A stretch of DNA of 64,000 bases from Limnohabitans sp. 2KL-17 (GCF_003063415.1 NZ_NESK01000012.1:47788-111787); one strand, 5' to 3'. Counted from the first letter of the stretch, positions 35,550 to 43,931 are shown. Numbers and translations: made by a program. Notes: generated by a model not told the origin, from the sequence alone.

Positions 35550-36413
35550 ATGTTTTTCTTTATCGGTTTAGCGGTTGTTTTTGGCGCTGTGTTCGGCGGC
35601 TACGTTTTGGCTGGCGGAAAGATGGCGCCCATCATCAAGGCCGCGCCTTTCGAGTTCATCATTATTGGGGGGTCGGCCATTGGCGCGTCTTTGGTGGCCA
35701 ACAGCTTTCCGGTGTTCAAGGCGGCCATGGCCGGTATCGGCCAATGCATCAAAGGCCCCAAATGGCACCAGGCCGACTACCTGGCCCTGATGCTTTTGGT
35801 GGGCAAACTGCAAACCGTGATGAAAAAAGAAGGCGTTGTCGCTCTCGAATCTCACGTGGAAAATCCTGATTCAAGCCCCATTTTTGGCGAGTTCCCCAAA
35901 CTGGCCAAAGACCATTCCATCGTTCAGATGATTTGCGATCCCTTGCGCCTCATGGTCATCTCTCAAGGCAACCTGGATGCGGATGCTCTGGATGATCTGA
36001 TGAAAAAAGCCATCAAGGTTCACCACCACGAAGCCCTGCTGGCCCCTGCCGCTTTGGCGGGCATTGCCGGCGGTTTGCCAGCGCTGGGCATTGTGGCCTG
36101 CGTGCTGGGTGTTGTGAAAACCATGGGGGCCATTGACCAACCCCCACCTGTGCTGGGTGCGCTGATTGGTGCTGCTCTGGTGGGCACGCTGATGGGTGTG
36201 TTTTTGGCCTATGGCATGTTTGAGCCCTTTGCCGGGCGTCTCACCCAAATCATCAACGAAGATGCCCAGGCCTTCGATGTGATCCGCGAAATGATCGTCT
36301 GCAACCTCAAGGGTCACGCCCAGCCACTGATCATTGAGTCGGCCCGGGCCTGCATCTCGCACCACAGCCAACCCAGTTTCTCTGAAGTCTTTGATGGCAT
36401 GCGAGGCTCCTGA
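35550..36413 (+). CDS. motA: Flagellar motor stator protein MotA
   Basis: MotA with MotB forms the proton-driven stator. Four membrane helices are visible: FFFIGLAVVFGAVFGGYVL, FEFIIIGGSAIGASLVAN, and a pair around ALAGIAGGLPALGIVACVLGVVKTM and LGALIGAALVGTLMGVFLAYGMF. The long cytoplasmic loop includes KEGVVALESHVENP, which holds the residues that contact FliG. The 287 residues match the long proteobacterial form. It overlaps motB by one base. Confidence 0.96.
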   Translation: MFFFIGLAVVFGAVFGGYVLAGGKMAPIIKAAPFEFIIIGGSAIGASLVANSFPVFKAAMAGIGQCIKGPKWHQADYLALMLLVGKLQTVMKKEGVVALESHVENPDSSPIFGEFPKLAKDHSIVQMICDPLRLMVISQGNLDADALDDLMKKAIKVHHHEALLAPAALAGIAGGLPALGIVACVLGVVKTMGAIDQPPPVLGALIGAALVGTLMGVFLAYGMFEPFAGRLTQIINEDAQAFDVIREMIVCNLKGHAQPLIIESARACISHHSQPSFSEVFDGMRGS

Positions 36414-37405
36414 TGGCCGAGGCAGAAAAACCAGCCGAAGCCGCGCCGGACGATGCGGCAGCTTTGGCGGCTGCAGCAGCGGCGGCGGCCGCAGCGGAGG
36501 CCATGCGGCCCATCATTCGCAAGATCATTGTCGAAGATGGGCATGCAGGTGCCCACGGTGGCGCCTGGAAAATCGCACTGGCCGACATGATGACGGCCAT
36601 GATGGCTTTCTTTTTGCTGATGTGGCTGTTGGGTGCCAGCACCGAAGACAAGAAAAAAAGTGTCGCTGACTATTTCCGGCCGACGTCACACAGCCAGATC
36701 GCATTTGGCGAGTTGGCTGGCTCCAACGGTTTGTTTGGTGGCAAATCCGTCATCGATACCGACGGGTTTCCTTTCACTGCAAAACAAAGTGCCATGTTGG
36801 AGCGCTTGACGCCGCAGGCTCAGGGTGGGCCGGCTGAAAGCTTTGGGTCGTCCAAAGAAGAAAACAACAAAGATGGACCCTCTGAGCAAGACCCCGGCAA
36901 AGAAAGCGGCTCAGGCACGCCCGCCCAGAAACAGGACAAGGAAAACTTCGACAAGCTCGAAAAAGAGATCAAGCAAAAACTGTCGGAGAGCAAACAGTTC
37001 GAAAAAATCAAGGACCAGGTCAGCATCACCCGCGACAAAGAGGGTTTGCGGATCGAGGTCATCGACAAGGCCGATTTCGCCATGTACGGCTCGGGTGGTG
37101 CAGAAATGGGATCCAAGGCCGCTGCCTTGATGTCCGAGGTGACCAAAACCCTCAAGCCCTTGCCCAACAAATTGGCCATTCGCGGGCACACCGACAGCAC
37201 GGGTTTTCCACCTGAAAGCATGCGCAACAACTGGTCCTTGTCGACCGAGCGCGCGGATGCCACGCGCCAGTTCATGCAAAGCCAGGGCATCAATGCCAAC
37301 CGGTTTTCACGCATCGAGGGTGTGGCGGACACCAACCCCAATGTGCCAAACAACCCGGCAGACCCACGCAACCGCCGAGTCAGCATCACCGTGCTCAACC
37401 AGTGA
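36413..37405 (+). CDS. motB: Flagellar motor stator protein MotB
   Basis: MotB anchors the stator to peptidoglycan. The proton-binding aspartate is D58 in KIALADMMTAMMAFFLLMWLL, equivalent to D32 of E. coli. Ahead of it lies an extra alanine-rich segment (about residues 15-30, mostly Ala) that enteric MotB lacks. The periplasmic OmpA-like domain contains LAIRGHTDSTGFPPESMRNNWSLSTERADATRQF and NRRVSITVLN. The linker is acidic and low in complexity. The protein has 330 residues. Confidence 0.95.
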   Translation: MAEAEKPAEAAPDDAAALAAAAAAAAAAEAMRPIIRKIIVEDGHAGAHGGAWKIALADMMTAMMAFFLLMWLLGASTEDKKKSVADYFRPTSHSQIAFGELAGSNGLFGGKSVIDTDGFPFTAKQSAMLERLTPQAQGGPAESFGSSKEENNKDGPSEQDPGKESGSGTPAQKQDKENFDKLEKEIKQKLSESKQFEKIKDQVSITRDKEGLRIEVIDKADFAMYGSGGAEMGSKAAALMSEVTKTLKPLPNKLAIRGHTDSTGFPPESMRNNWSLSTERADATRQFMQSQGINANRFSRIEGVADTNPNVPNNPADPRNRRVSITVLNQ

Positions 37406-37490
37406 TCCGGGCTGATGGCGACCACAGATGCGTTAACCTATGGTTCATGGCCACATACTGCCACCCAGTCCCCAAGCGAAAGGTTTATCC

Positions 37491-37994
37491 ATGTTGAAAA
37501 ATATTGCCATCGGTGTAGCGATAGGGGTTTTGGTGATGGGCGGCATCTGGGGTCTGGTACACGTCATGGGCGGTCCAGACAACGCCTCCGCCGAACTCAG
37601 CATCGATGACACCATGCCCGGTGGCAACAAAGGCGTGCTCAACCTGATCTGTGAACTTGACCTCGACTTGGACGGTCAATTGGCTTTGGGCATCAAGGAA
37701 AACGAGCCCACCCGAATCACCATGGCTCAGATCGATTTTGAAAAAAATTCGGGCTGGTACCAAGGCAAAATCGCCATTTCCGAAAGCCGTGCAGGCACCC
37801 TCACCCTCATGGGCACCCGACTCAAAGTCAACCGTCCGGCCATGTTTCAGCGTTTTGGCGTGATGATCGCTGGTGAAGAATTCGTGGTGGACCGCAAAAC
37901 AGGCAGCTTTGTGCAAACACTCAGCCTGCAAGATGGCCGCAACGTGAAATTGATCAAAGGCACTTGCGCCAAGGTCATCAAACCGCCGTTTTAA
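37491..37994 (+). CDS. Hypothetical membrane-anchored protein downstream of motB
   Basis: I recognise no family. The 167 residues begin with a signal anchor or signal peptide (MLKNIAIGVAIGVLVMGGIWGLVHVMG) and continue as a beta-rich domain with a pair of cysteines (LICELDLDLD and GTCAKVI) that could form a disulfide in the periplasm. I chose the ATG at 37491, which has an AAAGG site; a start at 37440 would add non-hydrophobic residues before the signal. It lies 85 bases after motB and may be co-transcribed with the stator genes. Confidence 0.65.
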   Translation: MLKNIAIGVAIGVLVMGGIWGLVHVMGGPDNASAELSIDDTMPGGNKGVLNLICELDLDLDGQLALGIKENEPTRITMAQIDFEKNSGWYQGKIAISESRAGTLTLMGTRLKVNRPAMFQRFGVMIAGEEFVVDRKTGSFVQTLSLQDGRNVKLIKGTCAKVIKPPF

Positions 37995-38041
37995 ACGGCT
38001 TCTCCTGCAGCCCGATGGTCTGGCCTAGGCTTGGTCAAGGC

Positions 38042-38069
38042 CAACGTCAACGTCAACGTCAACGTCAAC
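38042..38069. repeat. Hexanucleotide tandem repeat (CAACGT)4
   Basis: Four perfect CAACGT units and a partial fifth overlap the stop codon of the FleQ-like gene (38065-38067). A change in unit number alone would only shift its distance to the stator-side gene. Confidence 0.85.
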
Positions 38070-39402
38070 CCACCCCACGCAAATCGTATTTGTTGATCTT
38101 TTCGATCAAGGTGGTTCTTTGCAACTGGAGCAACTTGGCCGTCTGAGAAACATTGCCCTGCGTTCGGGCCAGCGCCTGTTCGATCAAGCTGCGTTCAACT
38201 TCCACCAAGTGCTGCTTGAGCGACATCCCCTCTGGCGGCAAAGTCTGAATGCCCTGGGCCAGCAAGATGGCTTGCTCCACCTCGTTGATCTCATCGTTGG
38301 AGGCAGCCAAGGGTGCAGGATTGAAGGACTTTACGGGGAAGCTGAAAGAGCCCCCTGCCCCACCCAGCAGGTGCGCCATCGGGTCGTCATCGCTCTCAAA
38401 AGGGGCCCCGCCCTCCTGGCCTAAGCCACTCAAGGGGCCTGTCAAAGCAGTATCGAGGCCGGGCACGGCCACTTGAGACACCGCCACAGTAGAAGCGCTC
38501 AAGGCAGGCGGAAAAGTCACCGTGGTGGACATGCCGCGCTGCCCCATCCATTCGGCCTGCAAGGCGGCCAAACCGAGCGGCATCATGCAAGCAGGTATGG
38601 TCTGAACCTGCAGCAATTGCGAGGGGTACAGGGTAGAAAATCGGTCTACCAGATTGGACAACTCGCGCACATTGCCAGGCCAGGCGTAATCCTGCATGAG
38701 CTGCATCATATCGTCCGAAAAAACGATAGCCTTGGTCTTGGGCAAGGCGTGTTTGCCCGCGTAAAAATTCAGCAAAGGGGCGATGTCTGCTGTGCGCTCG
38801 CGCAAAGGTGTGGTGACCACCGGCAATACATTGATGCGGTAGTACAAATCTTCCCTAAAGCGGCCAGCTTCGACCTCAGCCTCGAGCTTTTTGTGGGTGG
38901 CAGCCACCACACGCACATCGATGGGCACCTCTCTGGAAGCGCCCACCGGCAAAATGCAGCGCTCTTGCAACACACGCAACAACTTGACCTGCATGTCCAT
39001 CGGCAAGTCGCCAATTTCATCCAGAAACAATGTTCCGCTGTGGGCCAACTCAAAGCGGCCCAAGCGATCGGCCACCGCGCCGGTAAAACTGCCCTTTCGG
39101 TGCCCAAAAAGCTCGCTTTCAATCAAATCGCGTGGGATGGCCCCACAGTTGATCGGCACAAAAGGCCCCGATGCACGCGGCCCTTGCATGTGCAGGGCTT
39201 GCGCAACCAACTCCTTGCCAGTTCCGCTTTCTCCGGCGATGAGCGCGGTCGAAGACGATGCCGACAAGGTTTTGATCAACTCGCGAAGAAACAAAGTCGC
39301 TTGACTCTCGCCAATAATGTGGGGGTGGGAGTTGGATTTCATCCGCAAAAGACCATGGGTTTGTCGATCACCGGCACGCTCAAAATCAACATTTGCTGAC
39401 AA
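38065..39402 (-). CDS. Sigma-54-dependent transcriptional activator, FleQ-like
   Basis: This is a bacterial enhancer-binding protein, probably the master activator of the flagellar cascade. The AAA domain has Walker A GESGTGKE (residues 57-64), the sigma-54-contact loop GSFTGA (104-109; the usual form is GAFTGA) and Walker B TLFLDEIGD (124-132). The C-terminal Fis-type helix-turn-helix is RTQGNVSQTAKLLQLQRTTLIEKINKYDL. The N-terminus is only about 30 residues, so the FleQ receiver-like domain is missing. A linker of about 110 residues between AAA and HTH is glycine/serine-rich and unusually long. The RTTLIEKINKY tail is shared with FleQ/FlrC-type regulators. It is encoded beside flgP and the stator genes and among sigma-54 promoters. 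Confidence 0.85.
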   Translation of the reverse strand: MSANVDFERAGDRQTHGLLRMKSNSHPHIIGESQATLFLRELIKTLSASSSTALIAGESGTGKELVAQALHMQGPRASGPFVPINCGAIPRDLIESELFGHRKGSFTGAVADRLGRFELAHSGTLFLDEIGDLPMDMQVKLLRVLQERCILPVGASREVPIDVRVVAATHKKLEAEVEAGRFREDLYYRINVLPVVTTPLRERTADIAPLLNFYAGKHALPKTKAIVFSDDMMQLMQDYAWPGNVRELSNLVDRFSTLYPSQLLQVQTIPACMMPLGLAALQAEWMGQRGMSTTVTFPPALSASTVAVSQVAVPGLDTALTGPLSGLGQEGGAPFESDDDPMAHLLGGAGGSFSFPVKSFNPAPLAASNDEINEVEQAILLAQGIQTLPPEGMSLKQHLVEVERSLIEQALARTQGNVSQTAKLLQLQRTTLIEKINKYDLRGVG

Positions 39403-39583
39403 GACGCTCAGTTCGAAGTTGCTATTAATATGACTTATGATGGTTATAAATGATTTTCCACCTTCTAGGCAAGCAAAAATGATAACTTTAGGGGCAAATC
39501 GACAAAATTCCCAATACTGTTCATTTTTGGGGTCTGTCCACAGCCCACACCCCCGATTCTCATGCCTTACTCGGCGAGTTCGC

Positions 39584-39610
39584 TCAAGACTTTCAAGCTA
39601 CTGCCGATAC
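39584..39610 (+). promoter_or_regulatory. Sigma-28 (FliA) promoter of the flgP operon
   Basis: TCAAGACT, 11 bases, then GCCGATAC, about 70 bases before the flgP ATG. It also rules out the long upstream reading frame starting at 39437. Confidence 0.78.
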
Positions 39611-39679
39611 ACCATGCATGACAAATCAAATTGGTCAGCCCATTTCAGGGCTGGGCAGGCTTACCTCTGGAGTTTAAAG

Positions 39680-40174
39680 ATGACCTTCAACCGATCATTG
39701 GCCGCAAGCATGCTCGCCCTGACAGCCTTGGCTGGGTGCGAAAGCATTCCCTTGAATGGGCTGTCCTCTGGCAGCCAAACTGGCCCTGCAGCGCCCGTGT
39801 CCATGATCACGCCCATGGTCGAAAAGCGCGAAACACTGGTGGCCACAGGCTACGCCGTTATCAGTGTCCAAAACCACAAAAATTCAGCACAGCAACGCCT
39901 TCTCGCCATCCGGGCCTCCAAACTCGATGCCTACCGCTCACTCACCGAACAAGTTTACGGCCAGCAACTGGACGCCACCACCACCGTGGCCGACATGACC
40001 GTCATGAGTGACACCTTCAGGGCCAAGGTCGAGGGTGTGATTTATGGCGCCGTGCTGGTCAACATTGCCCCCGTGGGTGAAGACACCTACGAAACAACCC
40101 TGTCGCTGGACCACCATGTGGTCAGAGATCTGCGCAGCTTGTACCTGAGCCAATTGACCGCGCGTCGGCGCTGA
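39680..40174 (+). CDS. flgP: LPP20-family outer-membrane lipoprotein, FlgP-like
   Basis: FlgP in Vibrio and Campylobacter is an outer-membrane lipoprotein that forms part of extra rings around the flagellar motor. The lipobox LTALAGC puts the lipidated cysteine at C20. The following 144 residues carry the LPP20 pattern: VATGYAVISVQNHKNSAQQRLLAIRASKLDAYRSLTEQVYG and the VEGVIYGAVLVNIAPVGEDTYETTLSL stretch. I chose the ATG at 39680, which is preceded by TGGAG. The next gene is FlgT-like, as in the Vibrio flgT-O-P locus, though in a different order. Confidence 0.88.
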   Translation: MTFNRSLAASMLALTALAGCESIPLNGLSSGSQTGPAAPVSMITPMVEKRETLVATGYAVISVQNHKNSAQQRLLAIRASKLDAYRSLTEQVYGQQLDATTTVADMTVMSDTFRAKVEGVIYGAVLVNIAPVGEDTYETTLSLDHHVVRDLRSLYLSQLTARRR

Positions 40175-40178
40175 AACC

Positions 40179-41438
40179 ATGTTCAAGCAAACGGCACCAC
40201 AGGTCTGCGGACCAAAAAGCCCGGGCGCTGAATTCAAGCGCTTGGGCCAAGCTGCGGTCTTGGTGCTTTTAGCGATGGCTTGTGCAGGCGTGCAGTCGCA
40301 AAACGCCCGCCCTGCCAATCGGGGTGATGCCGTTGTGGACACGGCCAGCCCTTCGCCCAATGCCCAAGTTGCGCGCACGCAAACGCAAACGCAAAAACAG
40401 CACGAAGCTCAGCTGAGTGCGATCCGACAAGCCATTTTGCAAGCCACCATTGACCGCCCGACCCGGGTGCTCAGCAGCGCTTGGATTGACGACAAAGGCG
40501 CGCTGCACGAAAGCGCCCATTTCCAGTCCGAAGCGCAGGTTCGCGGTGTCCGCGTTCTGTCCTACCTGGAAGACGAAAAAGATGCCGCACCCCAGGTCAG
40601 CGCCGAGGTCTTGCCTTGGGGCTGGCGTGCGGCACAGTCCAAGGCCGCGTGCACGCCACCGCCTCGCCCCTGGCGCTTGCCCCTGGTGCTGCAGACCCGC
40701 ATAGAAAATGGTTTCACAGGCACACAAAATTTTGCCAGCCAATCCTTGCTGAACATCGCGAGTCAGGCGTGGTCTGAAAAAATGCAAGCCTCGCAACGCT
40801 GGCGCGCCCAGTTGAAAGAGTCACCCCCTGAAAATGCCTACATGCGGGCCTTGACCGGTCCCAGTGAAAGCCCGACCGGCTGGACTGCCGAACTGGTGCT
40901 CAAGCCACACGCCCCGGCTGCGGCCATGGGCTTTCAAAAAGCTTGGCACGCCGTGAGCAAAGACGAAGCCGACTGGCGCTGGACATTGAGCTTCACACTG
41001 GGCGAACGCCACTCGCCCACAGGTCCGATCGAGCCCCATTGGCAAATTGAGCACGTCATATCGATTGATCCCCAGGCTTTGGGCCAACACCCCAGCGCCT
41101 GGATCCACCCCTTGAAAGAACAACTGCAAAGTCAAATTCAGGCATGGGTCAAACAACTGGACAAGCGCTCCGAATGCGCACCCATCCAGTTTCATGTGCG
41201 TCGCAACGGCCAGGACGGCCTGCAACTGCAAGCGGGCTTTGAAAGCGGCTTGCGCGCAGGTGACCGTGTCTTGTTGATGAACCCCAGCCACGTGCCCAGC
41301 CAAATGCTGGAGCCCGGTGCCACCCAGCATCTGGCCTTGGCGCAAGTGGTTAAAGTGGGACCGAACCGCACCGAACTCCAACAACTGGCCGGCCCTGCAT
41401 TGGCCGTCCAGGGGCACTGGATGGCTTTGCCACTTTGA
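40179..41438 (+). CDS. FlgT-like periplasmic flagellar assembly protein
   Basis: The 419-residue protein starts with a signal peptide (about residues 20-41, LGQAAVLVLLAMACAGVQSQ). The middle region resembles FlgT only loosely. The C-terminal 90 residues (LQLQAGFESGLRAGDRVLLMNPSHVPSQMLEPGATQHLALAQVVKVGPNRTELQQLAG) look like the FlgT C-terminal domain, which in Vibrio builds the H-ring outside the basal body. The support comes from that domain and from the neighbour flgP, not from full-length similarity, so the call is moderate. It starts four bases after flgP. Confidence 0.65.
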   Translation: MFKQTAPQVCGPKSPGAEFKRLGQAAVLVLLAMACAGVQSQNARPANRGDAVVDTASPSPNAQVARTQTQTQKQHEAQLSAIRQAILQATIDRPTRVLSSAWIDDKGALHESAHFQSEAQVRGVRVLSYLEDEKDAAPQVSAEVLPWGWRAAQSKAACTPPPRPWRLPLVLQTRIENGFTGTQNFASQSLLNIASQAWSEKMQASQRWRAQLKESPPENAYMRALTGPSESPTGWTAELVLKPHAPAAAMGFQKAWHAVSKDEADWRWTLSFTLGERHSPTGPIEPHWQIEHVISIDPQALGQHPSAWIHPLKEQLQSQIQAWVKQLDKRSECAPIQFHVRRNGQDGLQLQAGFESGLRAGDRVLLMNPSHVPSQMLEPGATQHLALAQVVKVGPNRTELQQLAGPALAVQGHWMALPL

Positions 41439-41447
41439 ACCAGCGTG

Positions 41448-42029
41448 ATGAGCACACTTATGCAAAAACGACACATGACCGCCCTGCTTGATGCTGCACA
41501 CAGCGGCGCTTTTTCGATTCGCCATCGCATGATGCTCGGGTCAGGGCTCGTTTTTCTAGCGATTGCAATCTTGAATGTTTCACCTGCCAAGGCGGCCGAA
41601 ACCTCTGCAGCCGCAGCATCAGCGCTCAAAGTATTGGCGATGCCAGCGAACGAAGCCAACAACACGAACCCTGCAGCAGCCACAGCCCATGCTCACAGTG
41701 GGTCGACTGCCAACGCGCACAGCATCACAGTTCAAAAAGGCGAAAGCATCGATGCCGTGATCCGGCGGGGTTTGCCTGGCTTGGCTTTGAGGGATGACTT
41801 CATGCGCCAGGCTTTGGCCAGGGCCAATCCCAAAATTTTCCCCAAAGGCCAGACTTATCCCGTCAAGCCCGGCACAGTCCTGACGCTGCCTTCACACGAA
41901 GAGTTGCGACAACACCTCTTGTCGCAATACCCCGCCACAGTCGCCTTGTTTCAAGCATCGCCCGCAGAAAATTTGGCCAACGACCAGGCCTCAGGCCCGG
42001 ACAAACGCCGCTGGGTGCGTTTCCCCTAA
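41448..42029 (+). CDS. Periplasmic LysM/FimV-like protein
   Basis: The 193 residues have a signal-type hydrophobic segment (about 29-49), an alanine/asparagine-rich linker and a region ITVQKGESIDAVIRRGLPGLALRDDFMRQALARANPKIFPKGQTYPVKPGTVLTLPS. That region has the G-E-S and P-G-T-x-L-x-L-P anchors of a LysM or FimV peptidoglycan-binding domain. It lies between the FlgT-like and second FliK-like genes and could help fix an outer ring to the wall. The start is uncertain; GTG at 41445 and ATG at 41448 differ by one residue. Confidence 0.65.
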   Translation: MSTLMQKRHMTALLDAAHSGAFSIRHRMMLGSGLVFLAIAILNVSPAKAAETSAAAASALKVLAMPANEANNTNPAAATAHAHSGSTANAHSITVQKGESIDAVIRRGLPGLALRDDFMRQALARANPKIFPKGQTYPVKPGTVLTLPSHEELRQHLLSQYPATVALFQASPAENLANDQASGPDKRRWVRFP

Positions 42030-42050
42030 GCCCGAAGCAGGCAGGTCCAT

Positions 42051-43160
42051 ATGATCACGGGGGCTGAAACAGCCCACCTGACCCCAAAAACGCCCACCAT
42101 TTACCTGGACGGCAAATTGCCGCTGGTCATCGCCAAGACCGCAGCAGAGTTGGGCTTGCGTGATGGGCAAGTGATCCAATCCACCGTCGAGTCCAAACTG
42201 GACGCCTTGCGTCTGAACCTGCAAGGCCCCCAGCAAGGGCAGTTCATTGACCTGCCCAAGGACCTGCCCGCAGGTCTGCGACTCGCCTCAGGCGACACCG
42301 CACTGTTCAGGGTTCAAGTGATGGCCAATGGCAGCATCGTGCTGCGCCCATTGCAAGCCGCACCAGCACCAGCCAGTCCAACGCCAGCAACGGCCGCAGC
42401 ACTGCCGGGGAGAACAGCGCAATTGGGCTTTCGGCCCCCGGACATGCAGGCCTTGGCACAATTGCTCAGACCAGGCGTGCTCGACAGCATGCTGCAAGGC
42501 CTGCCTGCATCTGCACCCGAATTGGGGGCCCTTCAGCAATGGCTTCGGCTGCGGCCCGGCATGGCCCAACTCACCCCCGAAAAGCTGCAGCAAGCCATTC
42601 ACAGCAGCGGCTTCATGACCGAAAGCCTGCTGTCCCAGGGCCTGGGAGCCGGCCTGGTGGACCTGAAAAGCGTCCTGCGCCAATTGCTGCGCAGCGGTTC
42701 CGCCACCGACAAGGACAGCCTGATTGGCGACAGCCTGGACGACATCGAGTCGCACCAAATGACGGCCCAAGAAACCATCAATGGCCGCGAATGGGTGTTT
42801 TCAATGATGCTGCCTTTTGCCGATGCCAAGCCGGTGAACCTGCGCTTTTCTCGCAGCAGGCGCCAGCCTGGGCAAGACAAACCGCCTTTTGTCATCCACC
42901 TGCACACCCGCAACCGTGACCTGGGCGAAGTCTGGCTTCAAACCCGCATCAGCGACCAGACCGATGTCGACATGGTGATGTGGGCGCTGCGCGAAGACGT
43001 TGTGTTGCGGGCCAAGGCCCTTGCCAACAACCTCGAACAAGAGCTCGACAGCGCAGGGCTGAACATGACCCGGCTACAGATCATCCATGGTGCAGGTCCG
43101 CAGCAACCCATGCCCTATGGTGCCCCTGACACGGGCAGTTTGCTGGACGTGCACACATGA
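42051..43160 (+). CDS. Second FliK-like (flagellar hook-length control C-terminal domain) protein
   Basis: The 369-residue protein has an N-terminal beta-rich part and a proline/alanine linker. Its C-terminal domain reads VNLRFSRSRRQPGQDKPPFVIHLHTRNRDLGEVWLQTRISDQTDVDMVMWALREDVVLRAKALANNLEQELDSAGLNMTRL. That layout (a G-E-V/I beta strand followed by L-x-x-x-L helices) resembles the FliK specificity-switch domain. It overlaps the FhlB gene by four bases. The proper fliK sits at 24167, so this is a second copy under a sigma-28-type promoter rather than in the fli operon. Confidence 0.75.
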   Translation: MITGAETAHLTPKTPTIYLDGKLPLVIAKTAAELGLRDGQVIQSTVESKLDALRLNLQGPQQGQFIDLPKDLPAGLRLASGDTALFRVQVMANGSIVLRPLQAAPAPASPTPATAAALPGRTAQLGFRPPDMQALAQLLRPGVLDSMLQGLPASAPELGALQQWLRLRPGMAQLTPEKLQQAIHSSGFMTESLLSQGLGAGLVDLKSVLRQLLRSGSATDKDSLIGDSLDDIESHQMTAQETINGREWVFSMMLPFADAKPVNLRFSRSRRQPGQDKPPFVIHLHTRNRDLGEVWLQTRISDQTDVDMVMWALREDVVLRAKALANNLEQELDSAGLNMTRLQIIHGAGPQQPMPYGAPDTGSLLDVHT

Positions 43161-43438
43161 AAGCCCCCCTCAAAGAAGCCATCGCGCTGGAATACGGCGC
43201 CCGCAAAACACCCGTCATCAGTGCCAAGGGGCAAGACGATTTGGCGCAAAAAATCATTGATGAAGCCCAGCGCCATGGCGTTTATGTGGCGCAAGACCCG
43301 CAATTGCTGGCCTTGCTCAGCCGGGTGGACCTGGAGGCTGAAATACCGCCCGAGATGTACACGGCGGTGGCGGTCATTTTGTCGTGGGTTTACTGGCTCA
43401 AGGGCATGCGCCCTGGCGATGAGAAAAATACCGGATAA
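43157..43438 (+). CDS. fhlB: FhlB: stand-alone FlhB cytoplasmic C-terminal domain
   Basis: This 93-residue protein matches only the part of FlhB after the NPTH cleavage site: ALEYGARKTPVISAKGQDDLAQKIIDEAQRHGVYVAQDPQLLALLSRVDLEAEIPPEMYTAVAVILSWVYWL aligns with ALEYDPTGDGAPIMVAKGSDHMAAMIREEAKAHG of flhB here. It lacks membrane helices and the NPTH motif and so mimics cleaved FlhB-C. In Helicobacter and Campylobacter a similar protein, FlhX, can replace the released C-terminal fragment of FlhB. It is coupled with a second FliK-like gene, which suggests a separate switch pair. Confidence 0.85.
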   Translation: MKAPLKEAIALEYGARKTPVISAKGQDDLAQKIIDEAQRHGVYVAQDPQLLALLSRVDLEAEIPPEMYTAVAVILSWVYWLKGMRPGDEKNTG

Positions 43439-43495
43439 AACGGGTGACTGCTTTGGTCAATACCGCCCTTGAGGTCGCCCCTCAAGAAAGTAGCT

Positions 43496-43924
43496 TCAGG
43501 CCAGTTGGTAGCCCCAAGCACCTTGCCGCCTGGCAAGCTGGCCCATGCGGTTGTACAAGTCGACAGTGGGGGCCGACTCGCCCTGCAAAGCCTGCAAAGC
43601 GCCTTTGACAGCCTGTAATTGACGCTGCAACAACTGAATATTGCGCAAATGGTCTTGCTTGCACTGCTGCAAGCTGTCCTGGATCTGTTGCCAAACAACC
43701 GGCAAGGGGTTTTGGGATGCAGCCCATTGCGCTGTCACCGCCAAACCTTCCAACAACAAGGTTTTTTCTACCTGAAACGCCTCAAAAGCCACCAAATCGC
43801 GCGTTTTGAGGGCTTCAAACTCCAAGCTCAAGATCTCCGCCAAGCGCAAAGCAGACTCAGGCGCAGCCAACAAAGCAGCCTCCTGGTCCAGAACTTCGGA
43901 GTGGGAAGGGGTGAGCTCGTTCAT
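43496..43924 (-). CDS. flgN: Flagellar export chaperone FlgN
   Basis: FlgN is the cytoplasmic chaperone for the hook-filament junction proteins FlgK and FlgL. The 142 residues form a helical protein with a predicted long coiled region (SALRLAEILSLEFEALKTRDLVAFEAFQVEKTLLLEGL and QQIQDSLQQCKQDHLRNIQLLQRQLQAVKGAL). The call rests on length, helical pattern and its place directly after flgM. It converges on fhlB. Confidence 0.87.
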   Translation of the reverse strand: MNELTPSHSEVLDQEAALLAAPESALRLAEILSLEFEALKTRDLVAFEAFQVEKTLLLEGLAVTAQWAASQNPLPVVWQQIQDSLQQCKQDHLRNIQLLQRQLQAVKGALQALQGESAPTVDLYNRMGQLARRQGAWGYQLA

Positions 43925-43931
43925 GCCTTGG

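Noticed and set aside
39437..39679. Longer start for the FlgP-like gene
   Set aside because: The sigma-28 promoter at 39584-39610 lies inside this extension, and the lipoprotein signal begins at 39680.
43468..43486. Terminator hairpin between fhlB and flgN
   Set aside because: The seven-base stem has no T-run on either side, so it is too weak to call.
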